Assembly: GCA_903813345.2 (NCBI GenBank)
Contig: CAIIXF020000001.1
Location: forward strand, 27,519,915-27,579,914
Length of the DNA: 60,000 nucleotides
Origin: Owenia fusiformis
Taxonomy: Eukaryota; Annelida; Polychaeta; Sabellida; Oweniidae
Reading direction: 5' to 3'
Shown here: piece after piece, positions 1 to 12,244 of the stretch
Position numbering within the stretch: the first letter of the stretch is position 1
How the letters are laid out: every line of letters begins with the position of its first letter
Program-made: the position numbers and the translations under genes
The notes under the pieces: model-generated
Seen by the model: the letters and a program-made list of their open reading frames with translations, nothing else
Told to the model about the DNA's origin: nothing
Databases searched by the model: none

Positions 1-152
1 TCTCCGTGGAAGAATTCTAAAACAGGAGAATATTTGATATAAAAAGGATGGAAGAGATTTACAGACACAACCATTCCTGACATTTACTGGCTGCATACTG
101 TGATCATTATGTAGTTTTTCAAAATAAGTTGTAAATAATTGTATCAACTCAC

Positions 153-3100
153 TCCAACATCCATGGTTTCATTACTACAGTTCAGTGTCGTGAATCCTCT
201 GTATTGATGGGCCTGGTCCTTTGAGTTCTGGGATTCCTGGATCAAAGCCTGCATTTCAATTGTTCCAGCTTTAGTAGTTCGATCTTGCATCTGTTTGAGC
301 ACACTGTTTACACCGTCTTCCGTTCTTCCTTTGTAGCAGAAAAGACGTGGTGTCTTGTTGACATCATCGGTAGATCGTTTAGCAAGTGTCTTCCATTTCT
401 TTCTTGCGCGCTCAAGTTTTGATATACTGGCACCAGTTGAAGTACTCGATCGTTGTCTAATGATTGGTTGATACTTAAAAGACCCGGATCTTTCGCGTTG
501 CGTATCTGCAACAAAAGACCGTGCCCTTCTGCGCATTGTTGGTGAATGTGAAGATACTGCTCGTTCACGTTTGGGTGACTTCAAGATTACATGAGCATTA
601 GATCCGCCGAATCCAAAAGAATTGACACCAACTAGACCTCCATGCCAAGGTGTGTTCTTGTCAACAACTTCTAATCGATGGTCCTTTAGTCCATGTATAT
701 CAGGATTAGGGATACGGTAGTGTAGATTCCCTGGCAAAACATTTTCCTGCATTGCTATGACAACTTTCGCAAGTGCTGCTAGGGCTGAAATACGAATATA
801 ATATGAAACTATATCCTTAACACACATTTATGTTTTACACTTCAATGTGAAGTTGTAAAAAGCAAAGAAAACTACTCATGACACAAAGTACATTGAAGTA
901 CCTGATGCTGGTTCGGCATGTCCCATATTTGACTTGACGGAACCAATCATTAAAGGTGGCCCTCTTCTATCCTTACAGAACACATCGACCAGTGTGTTTA
1001 GTTCTTGTGGGTCGCCCACCTTTGTTCCGGTACCATGGGCCTCTACGTATGTTACTGTACCAGGGTTTATACCTGCCGACGTATAGACCTCTTTCAAGAG
1101 AGCTTTCTGCAACTCTCCCGATGGATATGTTATGCCTGTAAGTGATCATAAAGGTGTAATCGTAATTGGAAAACTGATGAAATATGATTGAAATGATTAA
1201 ATTTTAATGTTTTACCTTGTTCTTTGTTACCATCGGAATTGGTTCCAGAATGGACAACCGTTGCATAGATTCGTTTTGCTCTGGATTCTTTTTGTAAGTA
1301 TATACAAACAACACCCTCGCTTCGCACATATCCATTGCCTATAAAACAACGTCAATGTAAATCAATTTAATTCCCCTATTGCACTTATTCTAGGCTGTTG
1401 CATGTACATAAAAGTATTCCATAGTTATAACATAAAAAGGAAGTCAATACAACAACATATAACATCATAGAAAGATTATCAGAGCATAACCATGAAATCA
1501 CATTTGATATAAATATGTTATCCATCAGGAGTCGAAATCTGATTTAACTGAACAATGTAATTTGATGTGTTAGGAGCCATCCATTTATTTTTTATTAATA
1601 ACATCTGAGAAGTATATGTTCTACATAATATTTGTTTTCTTTTATATAATTAAAAGTTACTGGTATAGATTGCTTGCCTGATGCATCAAACGCTTTGCAT
1701 GCTCCATCGGGTGACAACATTCCGAGTTTCTGAAACTGTACAGAAGTCTGTGGACGGAGACATAGGTTAGATCCCCCTACTATTGCAGCATCACATTGGC
1801 CTGCCCGTATCGCCATCAAGGCTTGATCCAGCGCTACTAAGCTTGATGAGCAAGCAGTATCCAATGCATAACTTGGACCTGCAAATAATTTGTGAATTAA
1901 TCAGGATTCATTTTATACGACCCCAACACCAACGTATATACATATACATGCTATAAATTAAAAAAGCTCTTTATTAAACATATTCAAAGCTGAAAACTGG
2001 TACTCATAAATCTTAGGGATATAGATGAATCAGTCTGTGAAAACAATTCATTTCAAATTAAATCATACACTAATGAAATATTAACACTTGACCCAACCTA
2101 CCTTTAAAATCGAAGAAGTACGAGAGTCGGTTAGCAAACATATCTCTGGAGCAACCAGTCATCTCATATCCTACTATAGTGTCGGGATCATGGGTCCATA
2201 CATCCTGTGACTCTGATGACATTGTTCCTATATATACACCAGTCCTAGAGCCACGCACTGACTGAGGGGACACGCCTACGATATTCATGACATTCCGTGG
2301 ATTATCAAATGGGTGGAGAAAATGTATTCTTTAATCTGGCGTTTACCCTGATTGCCCGAGCTTTTATAGTAATATAATTTTTGAGAGTTTGGATGTTTAT
2401 CCCATTTTTGTATCTTGCAAGGAACTCGAATAGATAAGATAGTGGAACCGTTTGGTTTAATTGATAGAAGTAACAGTACCACAAAGTCAGACCAAAAAGG
2501 CAACGCCCCTATTTACCTGCATCAATCAGTGTTTCATATGTCACCTCCAGCAACATGCGCAGTTGCGGATCCATAGCATGGGCTTGTTTTGGGGGAACGC
2601 CGAAATATTGCGCATCAAACTTTGTCAAGTCCTTCAGCTTTCCATTACGCTTAGGAAGTCCAAACATTCCTTAAATGTAGGGTCAGCGATACAAGAGTGA
2701 AAATTGGAAACAAAATGCAATTCCAATCAACCAATATGTTCAATTTTCATGCATTGGATCGGCCTTGGTGTATTTGGGAACTTATAATGCAGGAATAATG
2801 TTCTTAAATTCCAAAATTATATTTTGAATATGAAACATGAAAAGGTGACTGTGGTAGGGATTCTTCAGAGGTAGGAAGGAACGAACTTTAAATAAACTCA
2901 GTGCTGTACGAAACAAATGCGTCATTTGTATTGGCATATCTACCTGGTTGCCATCTTCTATCATCTTCCGTTACCATGTCAACACCAGCGAATAAGTTCT
3001 TCTTGAACTCAGTCATATTGTCAGATTCAGGAAGTCGGCCTGATATTCCGGAAATCACAATATTCTCCTGGCATCCTCCCTGGGTAAATGTCTGGGGGCC

Positions 3101-3169
3101 TTCATGCGAGTTTCCATGATCGCTAGGGTGTATAGGAGCTGCGCTGTACATGAATGCGTGACACGGCAT
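153..3169 (-). CDS. FASN: Fatty acid synthase / animal FAS-like polyketide synthase, N-terminal part (KS and KS-AT linker), partial
   Basis: Coding exons in gene order are 2944..3169, 2517..2669, 2102..2275, 1678..1878, 1216..1338, 902..1135 and 153..784 (1,743 nt, 581 codons). The gene continues off the left edge after a GTGAGT donor. The product starts with about 34 extra residues, then an ENIVISG segment and a complete beta-ketoacyl synthase. The catalytic Cys is near residue 194 (DTACSSS) and the two His near 326 (EAHGTGT) and 365 (SNMGH). [14 protein letters not shown] closes the domain. The last exon runs into a basic Ser/Arg-rich linker and ends in a YRGF segment that in animal FAS lies just before the acyltransferase. 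The ATG at 3169 is chosen because an in-frame TGA lies upstream, after a good acceptor (leader from 3212). The enzyme is cytosolic and condenses malonyl units onto an acyl chain. Cytosolic FAS and the FAS-like PKSs of molluscs cannot be separated without the KR/ACP/TE end. The fourth intron uses a GC donor. Confidence 0.92.
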
Positions 3170-3212
3170 CGTGGGCTGCTGATTAATTTCCAGTCTAAAA
3201 GGTCAGGATGAA

Positions 3213-3897
3213 CTGAAATTAAAAACAATTGTCTGTCTGGGGTCGATGCACTTTCTATATGTTTTGCAAAATTGAGAGGTACTGGGTGTTTCATAAAATC
3301 TATATCTCAGAATAAAGCTCATTAAATTTCGTTATGGAACAAATATTGGCAATATTTATTAAACGTCATTACATATATTTTCCATATTTTGTGAACGTAT
3401 GATTGGTACTCACTATCATCAGAATCTGCTCGATTTATGGTTTCTATTCGTAATGGATTTCAAGAGAGAGGCAGACCGATAGCTATATAATATATTGTAT
3501 CATATAAGGCTCTCTAATTAGTTCTTGGAAAGATTGGTTTAATTTCCTCCAAATGGAAATATGTACATTCTTCGTGTACGTAATTAATTGTAAATAATAG
3601 TGTTCTGAGGCATAGTTATCATCTATTGGCAGATTGTATGCTAAAGTCAAATTGGGACAGAAGAGATATGTAGTAAGTTGTAAAATTGTCGAGCTTGTCA
3701 AAGTTATTTCAGTAAGGATAGAATACAATAGGATAAGCTTTCGTATGATATATTACATGATTATGGGGGTATGAAACTCTCTTAGATTGGTGGTTAATTG
3801 AAGTTGGGACGGTCATTATGAAACACCATGTAAAGATTCTCTTATTTTCTCTTGCATTCTAAGAAAATTATATACCACCTATTAACTATTAGTCAAC
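3213..3897. other. Intergenic, nothing recognised
   Basis: This AT-rich stretch lies upstream of the FAS-like gene. It probably holds the promoter and any untranslated first exon, but I cannot point to a specific site. No reading frame here resembles a protein family. Confidence 0.5.
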
Positions 3898-3965
3898 CTC
3901 GTTCAGCCTAGGCGAGTGGGCGCCGTAACCACGAGGTTGCGAGTTTGAGACGCGTGTGCTCCTTG
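3898..3965 (+). repeat. tRNA-like SINE head
   Basis: The sequence has an A-box-like TAGGCGAGTGGGCG and, about 25 bases on, a B-box-like GGTTGCGAGTTTGAGAC, the spacing of a pol III internal promoter. The ends do not pair as an acceptor stem, so a tRNA-derived SINE head or tRNA pseudogene is more likely than a working tRNA. Confidence 0.45.
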
Positions 3966-5334
3966 TGTTTATTCATCTATGTGACTTAGTCTGACACGAT
4001 TTGTCACAGGTGTGAATAATAATTACTTTGTTTTAAAGGATCAAGGAAAGGATATTCAACCCGTGTTTGTTGTTTGTCATAATTAAACCATACATGTATC
4101 TTCATACAGCCATTATCGATGATAACTGCCAAGTATGCGTAAATGGCAATATTTTAACAAACCAGATCAAGTCAGATACTTAATTGTTGAAAATGATCTA
4201 ATGATTGAGTCGCAAAGAAAGCCGATTACACTTTGTACAGGTCTGTTATGATCTTTCGTTTCATTAATGGAATTCTTAAATCAAGCTTCATATTGCATGT
4301 CTCTCAAGTGACGCCCCATCCCACTCTCAGCCTCTCCTAAACAATTATGAAAAACGTCGATTATGTTAATTCTATATTGTTCCTTTAGATAATACTAACT
4401 AATACCTACAATGGAAGATAAAAACACTAATAAACAATAGAGGGTATTTACACAATTGCAATGCAAGGTTTGTCCAATTCCAACTGATAACAGAAAACTT
4501 TATATAACCAATAACGAACTCAGGGTCACTAGATAAACAGTAGTCATGTTGATGACTGGACTCTACTGATTGAAATTGATACTTTGTCAGCTTGACCCTT
4601 GCAAAAATTCATTCATTGAAAATATGTTCTTTTAGTGATTTCGTATCTTTTAGGTGATTTTGTAGAAAATATTTTGCAATGTGTGAAAAGAATTTAAGCC
4701 TAGGACTCAACGCATTTTGTAACGGCCATTCCTTTCAGGCGTTGTTAACTAGAATTAACACTTGATGCTCCACATCTCGTGCATATTTTGGAAAGCAAAA
4801 GCAATACCTTCCACATTGCCAAGGCTTAAATCCTTAAATATTGTCTCCGTGTCATAATATTACACATTCACACTCAGATTCTCACAAACAAATACGTTGC
4901 TATTATTTGAATTGCCAACTAATTTACACAGTACAATATTATTTGTCACCCGAATTGTCCTCAAGTTACAACCTCATCGGTGCGTTTGAGAATCATTTAT
5001 CTTATTTAATTAGAGACAAGCTACTTAGCTCAATGACAAAGGTTATCAGCTAAAACAGTTTATTTTGAATCAAATAAATGAGCAAAAATTAAAGGGTATC
5101 TTTATAGACTATTATCCATTTCTTTATTTCGCAAACTATTTCTTGGGTTGTTTTCGCTCGGTGTTTAAAGACACCAAGAAAAGTTTGAATATATTCGAAT
5201 CATCAAAACATTAAATTTTTCATCTTTGAAACCAAACACAATGTAAACAGCACATTTTTAATCAACCCTATGGAAGGTTACAATGTACAACAATAAACAC
5301 AAAGTTATGCTTTAAATCATCCCCGCAATCTAAT
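3966..5334. other. Intergenic, nothing recognised
   Basis: This is AT-rich sequence with only short chance reading frames. I see no conserved protein motif, RNA gene or long repeat. Confidence 0.5.
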
Positions 5335-5545
5335 ATATACAGGCGAAAGGTAAGACTATACATAAAACACAATATATCATTGATGCGCCGGAAGGCTTGA
5401 CTGTACAATAAAACAACACAATATTAGCACATCCTTCATTGGTGCGGAAGGCTTGGCTATACGCACATCTTTCATTGATATGCGGACGGCTTGACTATAC
5501 AATAAAACACAATATCATGAACATCTTTAAACATTGATGGTTATC
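5335..5545. repeat. Imperfect tandem repeat, about three units of 60-70 bp
   Basis: Units share the string GGAAGGCTTGACTRTACAATAA followed by an ACACAATAT and a CATTGATGCG-like segment. The middle unit is shortened. It is non-coding. Confidence 0.6.
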
Positions 5546-5960
5546 CTTGTAAAAGATAAAAATAGAAATAGACAGCAACATTCACGGCAAACATATTCAA
5601 ACAGCAATTTTTAGCCAAGAAGAGAAATACACAAAAGCCATGAAAACTTCTTAGAAAAGAAAAACACAATCTTGATAATATCTGAGAAAATAAATAGCAT
5701 TACATTTGATAATATAATATAAAAGTAAAAGAAATATTATATCATTAAACTTTAATTTGATACAATAATTGTGTTAATAGGCATATCATGATACCTACAT
5801 ACTAATAATTGAAACTTACCTGCCTGGGTCTGTCTTAATCAGAAACGTATAAATTGTTTCTCAATCCGATTTAGACAGGACGATTTGTAAGTTTGGTCAT
5901 TTTTACTATTATGACATAAGATTCGTTTGCGCGATCTTATAAGAACTGATCACATGATCA

Positions 5961-5978
5961 CCTGATCAATTGATCAGG
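5961..5978. repeat. Perfect 18-bp palindrome
   Basis: CCTGATCAATTGATCAGG is a perfect palindrome inside a run of TGATCA motifs (5946-5978). No function can be assigned from sequence. Confidence 0.6.
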
Positions 5979-6542
5979 GGTAAATTACAATTCTGTAGAT
6001 GCGTCAGATGTTATGCCGTCAGATAACCACGATGTCATGATCCCACCCTGGGACCTCTTGAACACAATTATATTTAGCTACAGGATGTAGGGTACAGGTA
6101 TAAATTGTACCAGACGTGTATTGGTCAGCTTGATCTCTGTCGTCGTTTACAGTCAGATAATTAATGGTTATCAATTTATCAAAATTTCAACGCATTGATC
6201 TGTCATAACAGTAATCAAATATAACTTGTATTTGTCAATTTTGATAGATATTTATGAATAAATCGGCTATTACAACCCAATCAAATTAATCAAACTAGTT
6301 TTGATATCAAGGCGACAAGAATGATAAAGTGCAAGACTTTGATATACTCCAAATACGGAAATAAGACCCTCATATGGAACTAGCTGCTATTTAGACCTTG
6401 TGTTCAAGGACGACATTTGCCTTACATACATCATTCCGATGATCAATGTCTAATACGTGACACCATTGGCCGTGTCAATATGATATGAGCCTGTTTAAGA
6501 TAGATTATATAGTATCATATCTAGTAGAAACAAGTTTCAGCA

Positions 6543-7290
6543 AGTTACGAGGGGTGATCCAAAAGTCTTGGACGCCCTGCTCTAATTTTGTTGGTTTTTG
6601 TGATAAAATAAACTTTCCAATAATAAAGACCAACAACCTAACTACTTTGTGTGTTAGTTTCATGGAGAAAGTATATATTTGATGTAGTATTCTAGATAGT
6701 TTTTAATATAGGAACCCTGCCACCCGGAACGGTATTCGCACATGACAACTTTCAGCCTTAATTGTTCCCGCCATTTCACTTGTTTCGCAAGTCTTGACCG
6801 CAATCTTTCTTTGAACTTTGAATGTTAAACCATGTTAGTTTACTATGTTATTAGGCAATCAATTAATTGTGTTTTAATTATCATGTCATATATGACAATG
6901 GCTGTATATGTCAAATTCTAAGAAAATGACATCAAACAAGCAACCCTCATTCTGGTATCATGTTTTGCTCCAAGATGGCTGCTAAAATGGAGAACATGAA
7001 AGAAATCAAAGTGAAAGATATTCCCACTATTATTGACCTTGAGCAGCTACCATATGCACGATATAGTCTAGATATGGCTCTGTGTTATTTTCTTCCTTTC
7101 TCCAAGTTGAAAGAAGGGTTGAAATAAAATGTTTTTTACTCATTGGATGAGGTTTAGAGTGGCACTCCAGCAGCATTTGTATCATCACATTAAGCAATGG
7201 CGGTTTCATAAATGTCTTCCATTCATTGGTAAAGCGGTATGAAAAATGTGTTCAAATTCGTGGAAGATATGTTGAAAAGTAGGTCTTAAT
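6543..7290 (+). mobile_element. Degenerate mariner-family transposon relic
   Basis: A mariner-like terminus (GAGGGGTGATCCAAAAG) starts at about 6548. Downstream, 6975-7127 encodes a short frame whose end (ARYSLDMALCYFLPFSKLKE) matches the mariner SPDLAPCDFFLFPKLKE block, with the catalytic Asp still readable. After a stop and a frameshift, 7205-7280 reads FINVFHSLVKRYEKCV then a YVEK-like end, the usual C-terminus of these transposases. No right terminus was found. The element is dead. Confidence 0.65.
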
Positions 7291-9180
7291 ATGTGAAGAT
7301 GATGATGGCAGATGACACTCAGATTAAAAATCGGAAATTCTCTCATATCGTGACTGGTGTTAGGTTGTGCACCTACACCTAAAGTATTTGCCATATTATA
7401 ACATATTATTCACATCGGAATAGCTTTAGTCAGATACCGTTGTCACAAATGTCGGACATAACCGTCGCTTCAATCCACTTGGTCCTCATTTCATGGGATT
7501 TTATCATCGCCAATTCTGTGCATGCATTAAGTTCTTTTGATAATGTATCATATGAAATCCCATTTTCGATCAAATTGGGTCGAGAATCGCCACATCTCAT
7601 CTCATTTTGATCGGTTAAATTAAAGACTTTATTTCGATGGTAGAACATTATTAACTGCACAATGTGTATCAAGACACTTTGATTGATTGTTGTTCCAAAG
7701 GAATTTAGTCATCGTATGTTACTCTGATAGATTTTACACTGTATCAAGCGAAGGTAACGGCCGTTACCTTCGCATTTAAGATGGCGGATGGTAATTGACG
7801 ATTTCGATATTTTATTTTCATTAAATCAAACTATTAATAGTTGACGTAATGCTTTGAAATTTGAACCAAAGCAGGCTTATACGACATGAAAACTCTGGAG
7901 TTTGATAATGTGTTCATAAATCGTGCGTGGGCCCAACAGTTCAACGATATCTTTGGAAGGTAACTAGAAATGCATGATACAGTAACGGTCATGTTAGTTT
8001 TCAAGATGATGCAACTGGACATCTTAGCTCTCAATTATAAACTCGAATATATGATTACCTTATGATCTGTGACAAAAATCCCAGGGTTTCAAGATATCGT
8101 TGATGTGTAGTGTCTACGCATGGCATATGACAAAATGATCATACGTTTGATGATATTATTATATCTCGAGAATTCAGCAAAATATTTGCTGAAACTTCAA
8201 GATAATATCGTTAATCTTACCAGTAAGCGATACTTATGCCCAGAAAAACGACATTTGAACAAGAAAGAAATGGACACTCGGAGAGTTTGACAATGAAGGT
8301 GGTGGCAATTTTGAAGTTTCGCAAGATATTTAGCAAGAAAAACAGAAATCGTAGATGTCTTTCAGGGTTTTACTCATCCGAACAAAGCCCGGATGACAAA
8401 ACAAAGCCCGGATGTTATATAACATCATATTTTCGAAGTTTGTTTTTGCTCGGTTGATTTCACTCGATTCTCTCGATCTACATGTACTTCAAATGGCACC
8501 CTTCAAATCAAATTTAATTTCATGGCGGAGAAAACAGATTGCTTTTCTCGAAACTTTAAATATGTTTTATGTAATAAATAATGGCAAACTAAATAGAGAA
8601 ATTACTAAAACAGTTTTAGTTTAAAATAGTTTATTTAAGTGTCACACGTATACAATAATTTACACTAAAAAAAATCAAAACTAGTTTTGTTATCGTTCGG
8701 GATATTGTTCGGTGTTTTAGCGGAATTCTTTTTAAAATTATCTCAAAACCATTTCTTGAAACAATTTTTTAGCTCTTCTCCCTTTTAATCATGTGACAAA
8801 CTAGAAGCTTTGTAAGGGCCTTAAATCTTAATACCTGTTTGAGCCTCTACTTTTTGCAATTTTTTTCAAAGAATGGATTTACGTGTTTGCTCAAATATTT
8901 ATATCATTGGTAACCTATGAATACCTGTACCAGTACGCACGGTTTCCGGTAAAATTGTGATATTTTTGGATTAACGAACAAGAGTGTTATTTTCGTGAAA
9001 TATCTACACATGTAATATGAATAATATCATATAATTCATATTACACGTATACTTTTTATATTTTTCAAAATATATTTTTAAATTGCATTTATCTGATCAA
9101 GAATGAGCTCTGAATTTCTTTTGACATAATACAAAACAAATCTTCGTGAATTTTGTTTTCGATTCAGTGCATTGCATACA
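7291..9180. other. Intergenic, mostly unexplained; perfect palindrome at 7748-7773
   Basis: No gene is supported. A perfect 26-bp palindrome lies at 7748-7773 (half-site GCGAAGGTAACGG). The rest is AT-rich with short chance frames. Confidence 0.5.
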
Positions 9181-9562
9181 CACGCGGTCCTAACTTCGAC
9201 CGTTAATTTGAATTTTTGACCTACCGGATGTTTGAAAATCGAGGATTACGAGTCTCATACTGCACCGTTTTTCTTCAAACTTGTTTCATTCAAAGCATAA
9301 CAAAAATCCCTTTCTGATGGTACATTATTCTCTTAAACAGAGTCCCTACTTCCAGCGGCATTTCGGCCCCCAGCTGTAAGAAGGCATTCTAACAGCTGGG
9401 AACCAAAACGCTGCTAGAACGAGGGACTCTTTACAATAAAGTAATGCACCGACAGAAAGGCAATTTTGTTTTGCTTTTAATGGTAAAAGTTTGAAGAAAA
9501 ACGGAACAGTATGAGACTCGCATCTGGTAGGTCTTAACGGTCGAAGTTAGTACCGCGTGAGA
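9181..9562. mobile_element. Foldback MITE with arms of about 170 bp
   Basis: The left arm begins CACGCGGTCCTAACTTCGACC and the right arm ends in its reverse complement with a few changes. Both arms share GAGTCTCATACTG, a CGTTTTTCTTCAAACTT block and GAGTCCCT, and the centre is itself paired through CAGCTG motifs. No coding sequence lies inside, so it is non-autonomous. Confidence 0.75.
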
Positions 9563-12244
9563 CAATCACATATAGGCCTCTAAGTGTTGTACAGCATAAG
9601 ATGAATATCGGACAGTGGCACTTGGGACGAATAAAAAATTGAACTCATTTCACAGTGAACTTGGCTCTGTTTCTTCGAGGATAACCTCATGTAATTTTTG
9701 TTATAAATTCCCAAGGTCCTTAAAGTGATGACAAAGCTCAGTTGTCACTTAAGTTCAACTAATTTACAATTCAATTTGTCTTAAACTGATTGATGTTTTG
9801 TGGTTAAGGAACAGGATATAATTGTGACTTATACAACACTTAATTTTAAATGTGTCAATTTTATGTCATTGAATATGTCAAAAAGATACCAGACTTATCT
9901 TTTTAATGTTGATTGTGTTAATATGTTTGACGTTTAGTGTCAATTTGTCATATTTATAGTAAGAGGGATGCTAATTGTCGTTACACGACTGTTACATTTT
10001 CTCTTGCAACGTTTCTTTTAGTCTGTGTTTAAAATACTTTTAACGTCTATGTCATTGACAGGGATATATGTTGTGTTGGTGAAGTAGATAAAAGTTCACG
10101 GGCTTGAAACAAGACTATGTGTTGTGGGTCTGGTATTGTGATAATGGAACTTGGATTATGGTTTGGGATAGTTTTTTTTCTTATGACTGGGATACAGACC
10201 TTAGATATTTTCTTTTACTTGATGTAACAATATCATAGAGGCCAGTGGAACAGTAATATTTAGAACCTAGTCAGACAATCAGCATTTGTTTATTTGGGAA
10301 GTTTAACATATTTAAAAAAGATTGACTTTTTAACAAAATTTTTGCAACATTTTTTAATATGCTATTGACGTGGTACATTAAATATGACCTTATATTAATT
10401 GAAATAGTATATCAATCTTCGCAATAGTGTTAAAAATAATGTGTTTGTTGCACGGTAAAATGGAACATTTTATGATTTAAAGATCTCAAGTTTTATTTGA
10501 AAAGTTACGGGAAATAAAAAGCCGACAACTTTTTCCCACCAATTTTTTCAAAAATCTTTAAAATAACCTTTAAAGTCCTGAAAAATAAAACGAATGATAA
10601 AAACATATTTTCAACTAAACTTTACATAGAGCCTTTAAGGAAACGTTCATTGTCTGTCATGGTCCACCATGTTATCTGACCCTAAATAGCCACCTGGTGG
10701 TGAAAGTGATAACTCCCTACCTATTGGCACCTAGCACATCTTCACAATTTCAAGCACATCTTTCACGTCATTCAGACCGTAATAAGGAAGCTCCTAAACA
10801 AATGTAAGTACCCTAAAACGCAGATGATGTGAGACACATTCTGCTAATATACTATCAGGAATAAGCTAGGTCGATAAACTTACAAGATAGAGCCTTTGTT
10901 TTGCGAAAATCTGTCAATCTTTCACTGAACCGTACGGTAATTGTACCGATAACAGTGGTTTTTACCGGAGAGCGCTGTTTGATCCCTGCCTATGCCAATG
11001 CAATTATTGCAGTATTATGACCTTTGTGATTTTTACCCATTTTTTTTACTGGGTCTTGCGGATTATACCGGAGGGTGTTGTTTTATCCATACCTGTGTAA
11101 ATGTAAATATTCTATTTTTTTCCTCAAAAATGCCAAAGTTTATTAAAATAGAAATTCAATTAAAATTTGATGGCGTCAATTGTACTACCGAACTTGGGTA
11201 AAGGGTCACAATCCTACACCTATGCTGTTCTTAACTTGCTTACAGAGTTATTTCATGTTTGTTACGTTACAACATTGAACTATGGGTGGTCTGATAAAAC
11301 TTTCAGATATTTATGATAAATAGTCTGTAAGATGATTGAATTTATTTATTGCTTTCAGATGTTTATGACAATTAAATTGTCTTTCGAGAATTGATATTCA
11401 TTTTTATTGCATAATACTACTGGTTTCCCAGGGAAATACTAGTATGAAGGAATAAAAATCGTATTACATGAAAAAATCGTATTGTCCCCGGGAAAAATCT
11501 TATTGGAGCATATTAACCTATTTTCGGTTTCCCGGTTATTTTTTCCCGGTTGTTTGCATCATCACAATGTAGCATTTTAGAGGGGTGTATTATGGAATGC
11601 AATAAATAGGTTATTTCTGGTCGGGATTGAATATGGGTTTTATTCCGTGCGCTCCCTCGCTCAATATCATATTACCCTTCGGTCAATATCATATTGTCCC
11701 TCGGAATAACAACATATAAAACTGAAATACTAAACTGTTATAAATGCAAAAATGCATAGGATATGAATCAAAGTTTAAAATGTCATTATAAAAAAACATG
11801 GCTTACATCTTGCAAAAAAAGGTGGCCGGTTTCAAAATGGCAGTGGTACAATATCATTCATACATAGTGTACCAATGGAATGGAGAAACCAAATGAAAGA
11901 ATCGAAACAGACGCAAATTGATGCAAAAGAAGACTCTATTTCATTCCAAGGCACTAGTACAGACAATGACCAACAAGGATGTATAATATTTATACAATGG
12001 TCAGAGCAATATCAGGTATATAATAGCACGTGGTAAATCACATATTTGGGACAGGGATGGTATCAGGATTAGAGGGATGATATCGGGGATGAAAATATTT
12101 CGCACTACTTCCTCAGTGATCATTACCATTAGTTAAAAGTTGGTCCTCTGGGAATGAGTAAGTAAGCCTTTTGGAAGTCAATTGGACCTGATAGTACAAC
12201 ATCACGGCATATTGGACCCGACATTACATCGGGCACAACTTTCC
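9563..12244. other. Intergenic; low-complexity segment near 11.4-11.7 kb
   Basis: No gene is supported. At 11425-11715 there is a stretch with repeated TTTCCCGG/CCCGGG and AATATCATATT motifs that looks like a dispersed repeat, but I could not find its ends. Confidence 0.4.

Noticed and set aside
3898-3965. Functional tRNA gene
   Set aside because: The acceptor and anticodon stems cannot be folded convincingly; only the promoter boxes remain.
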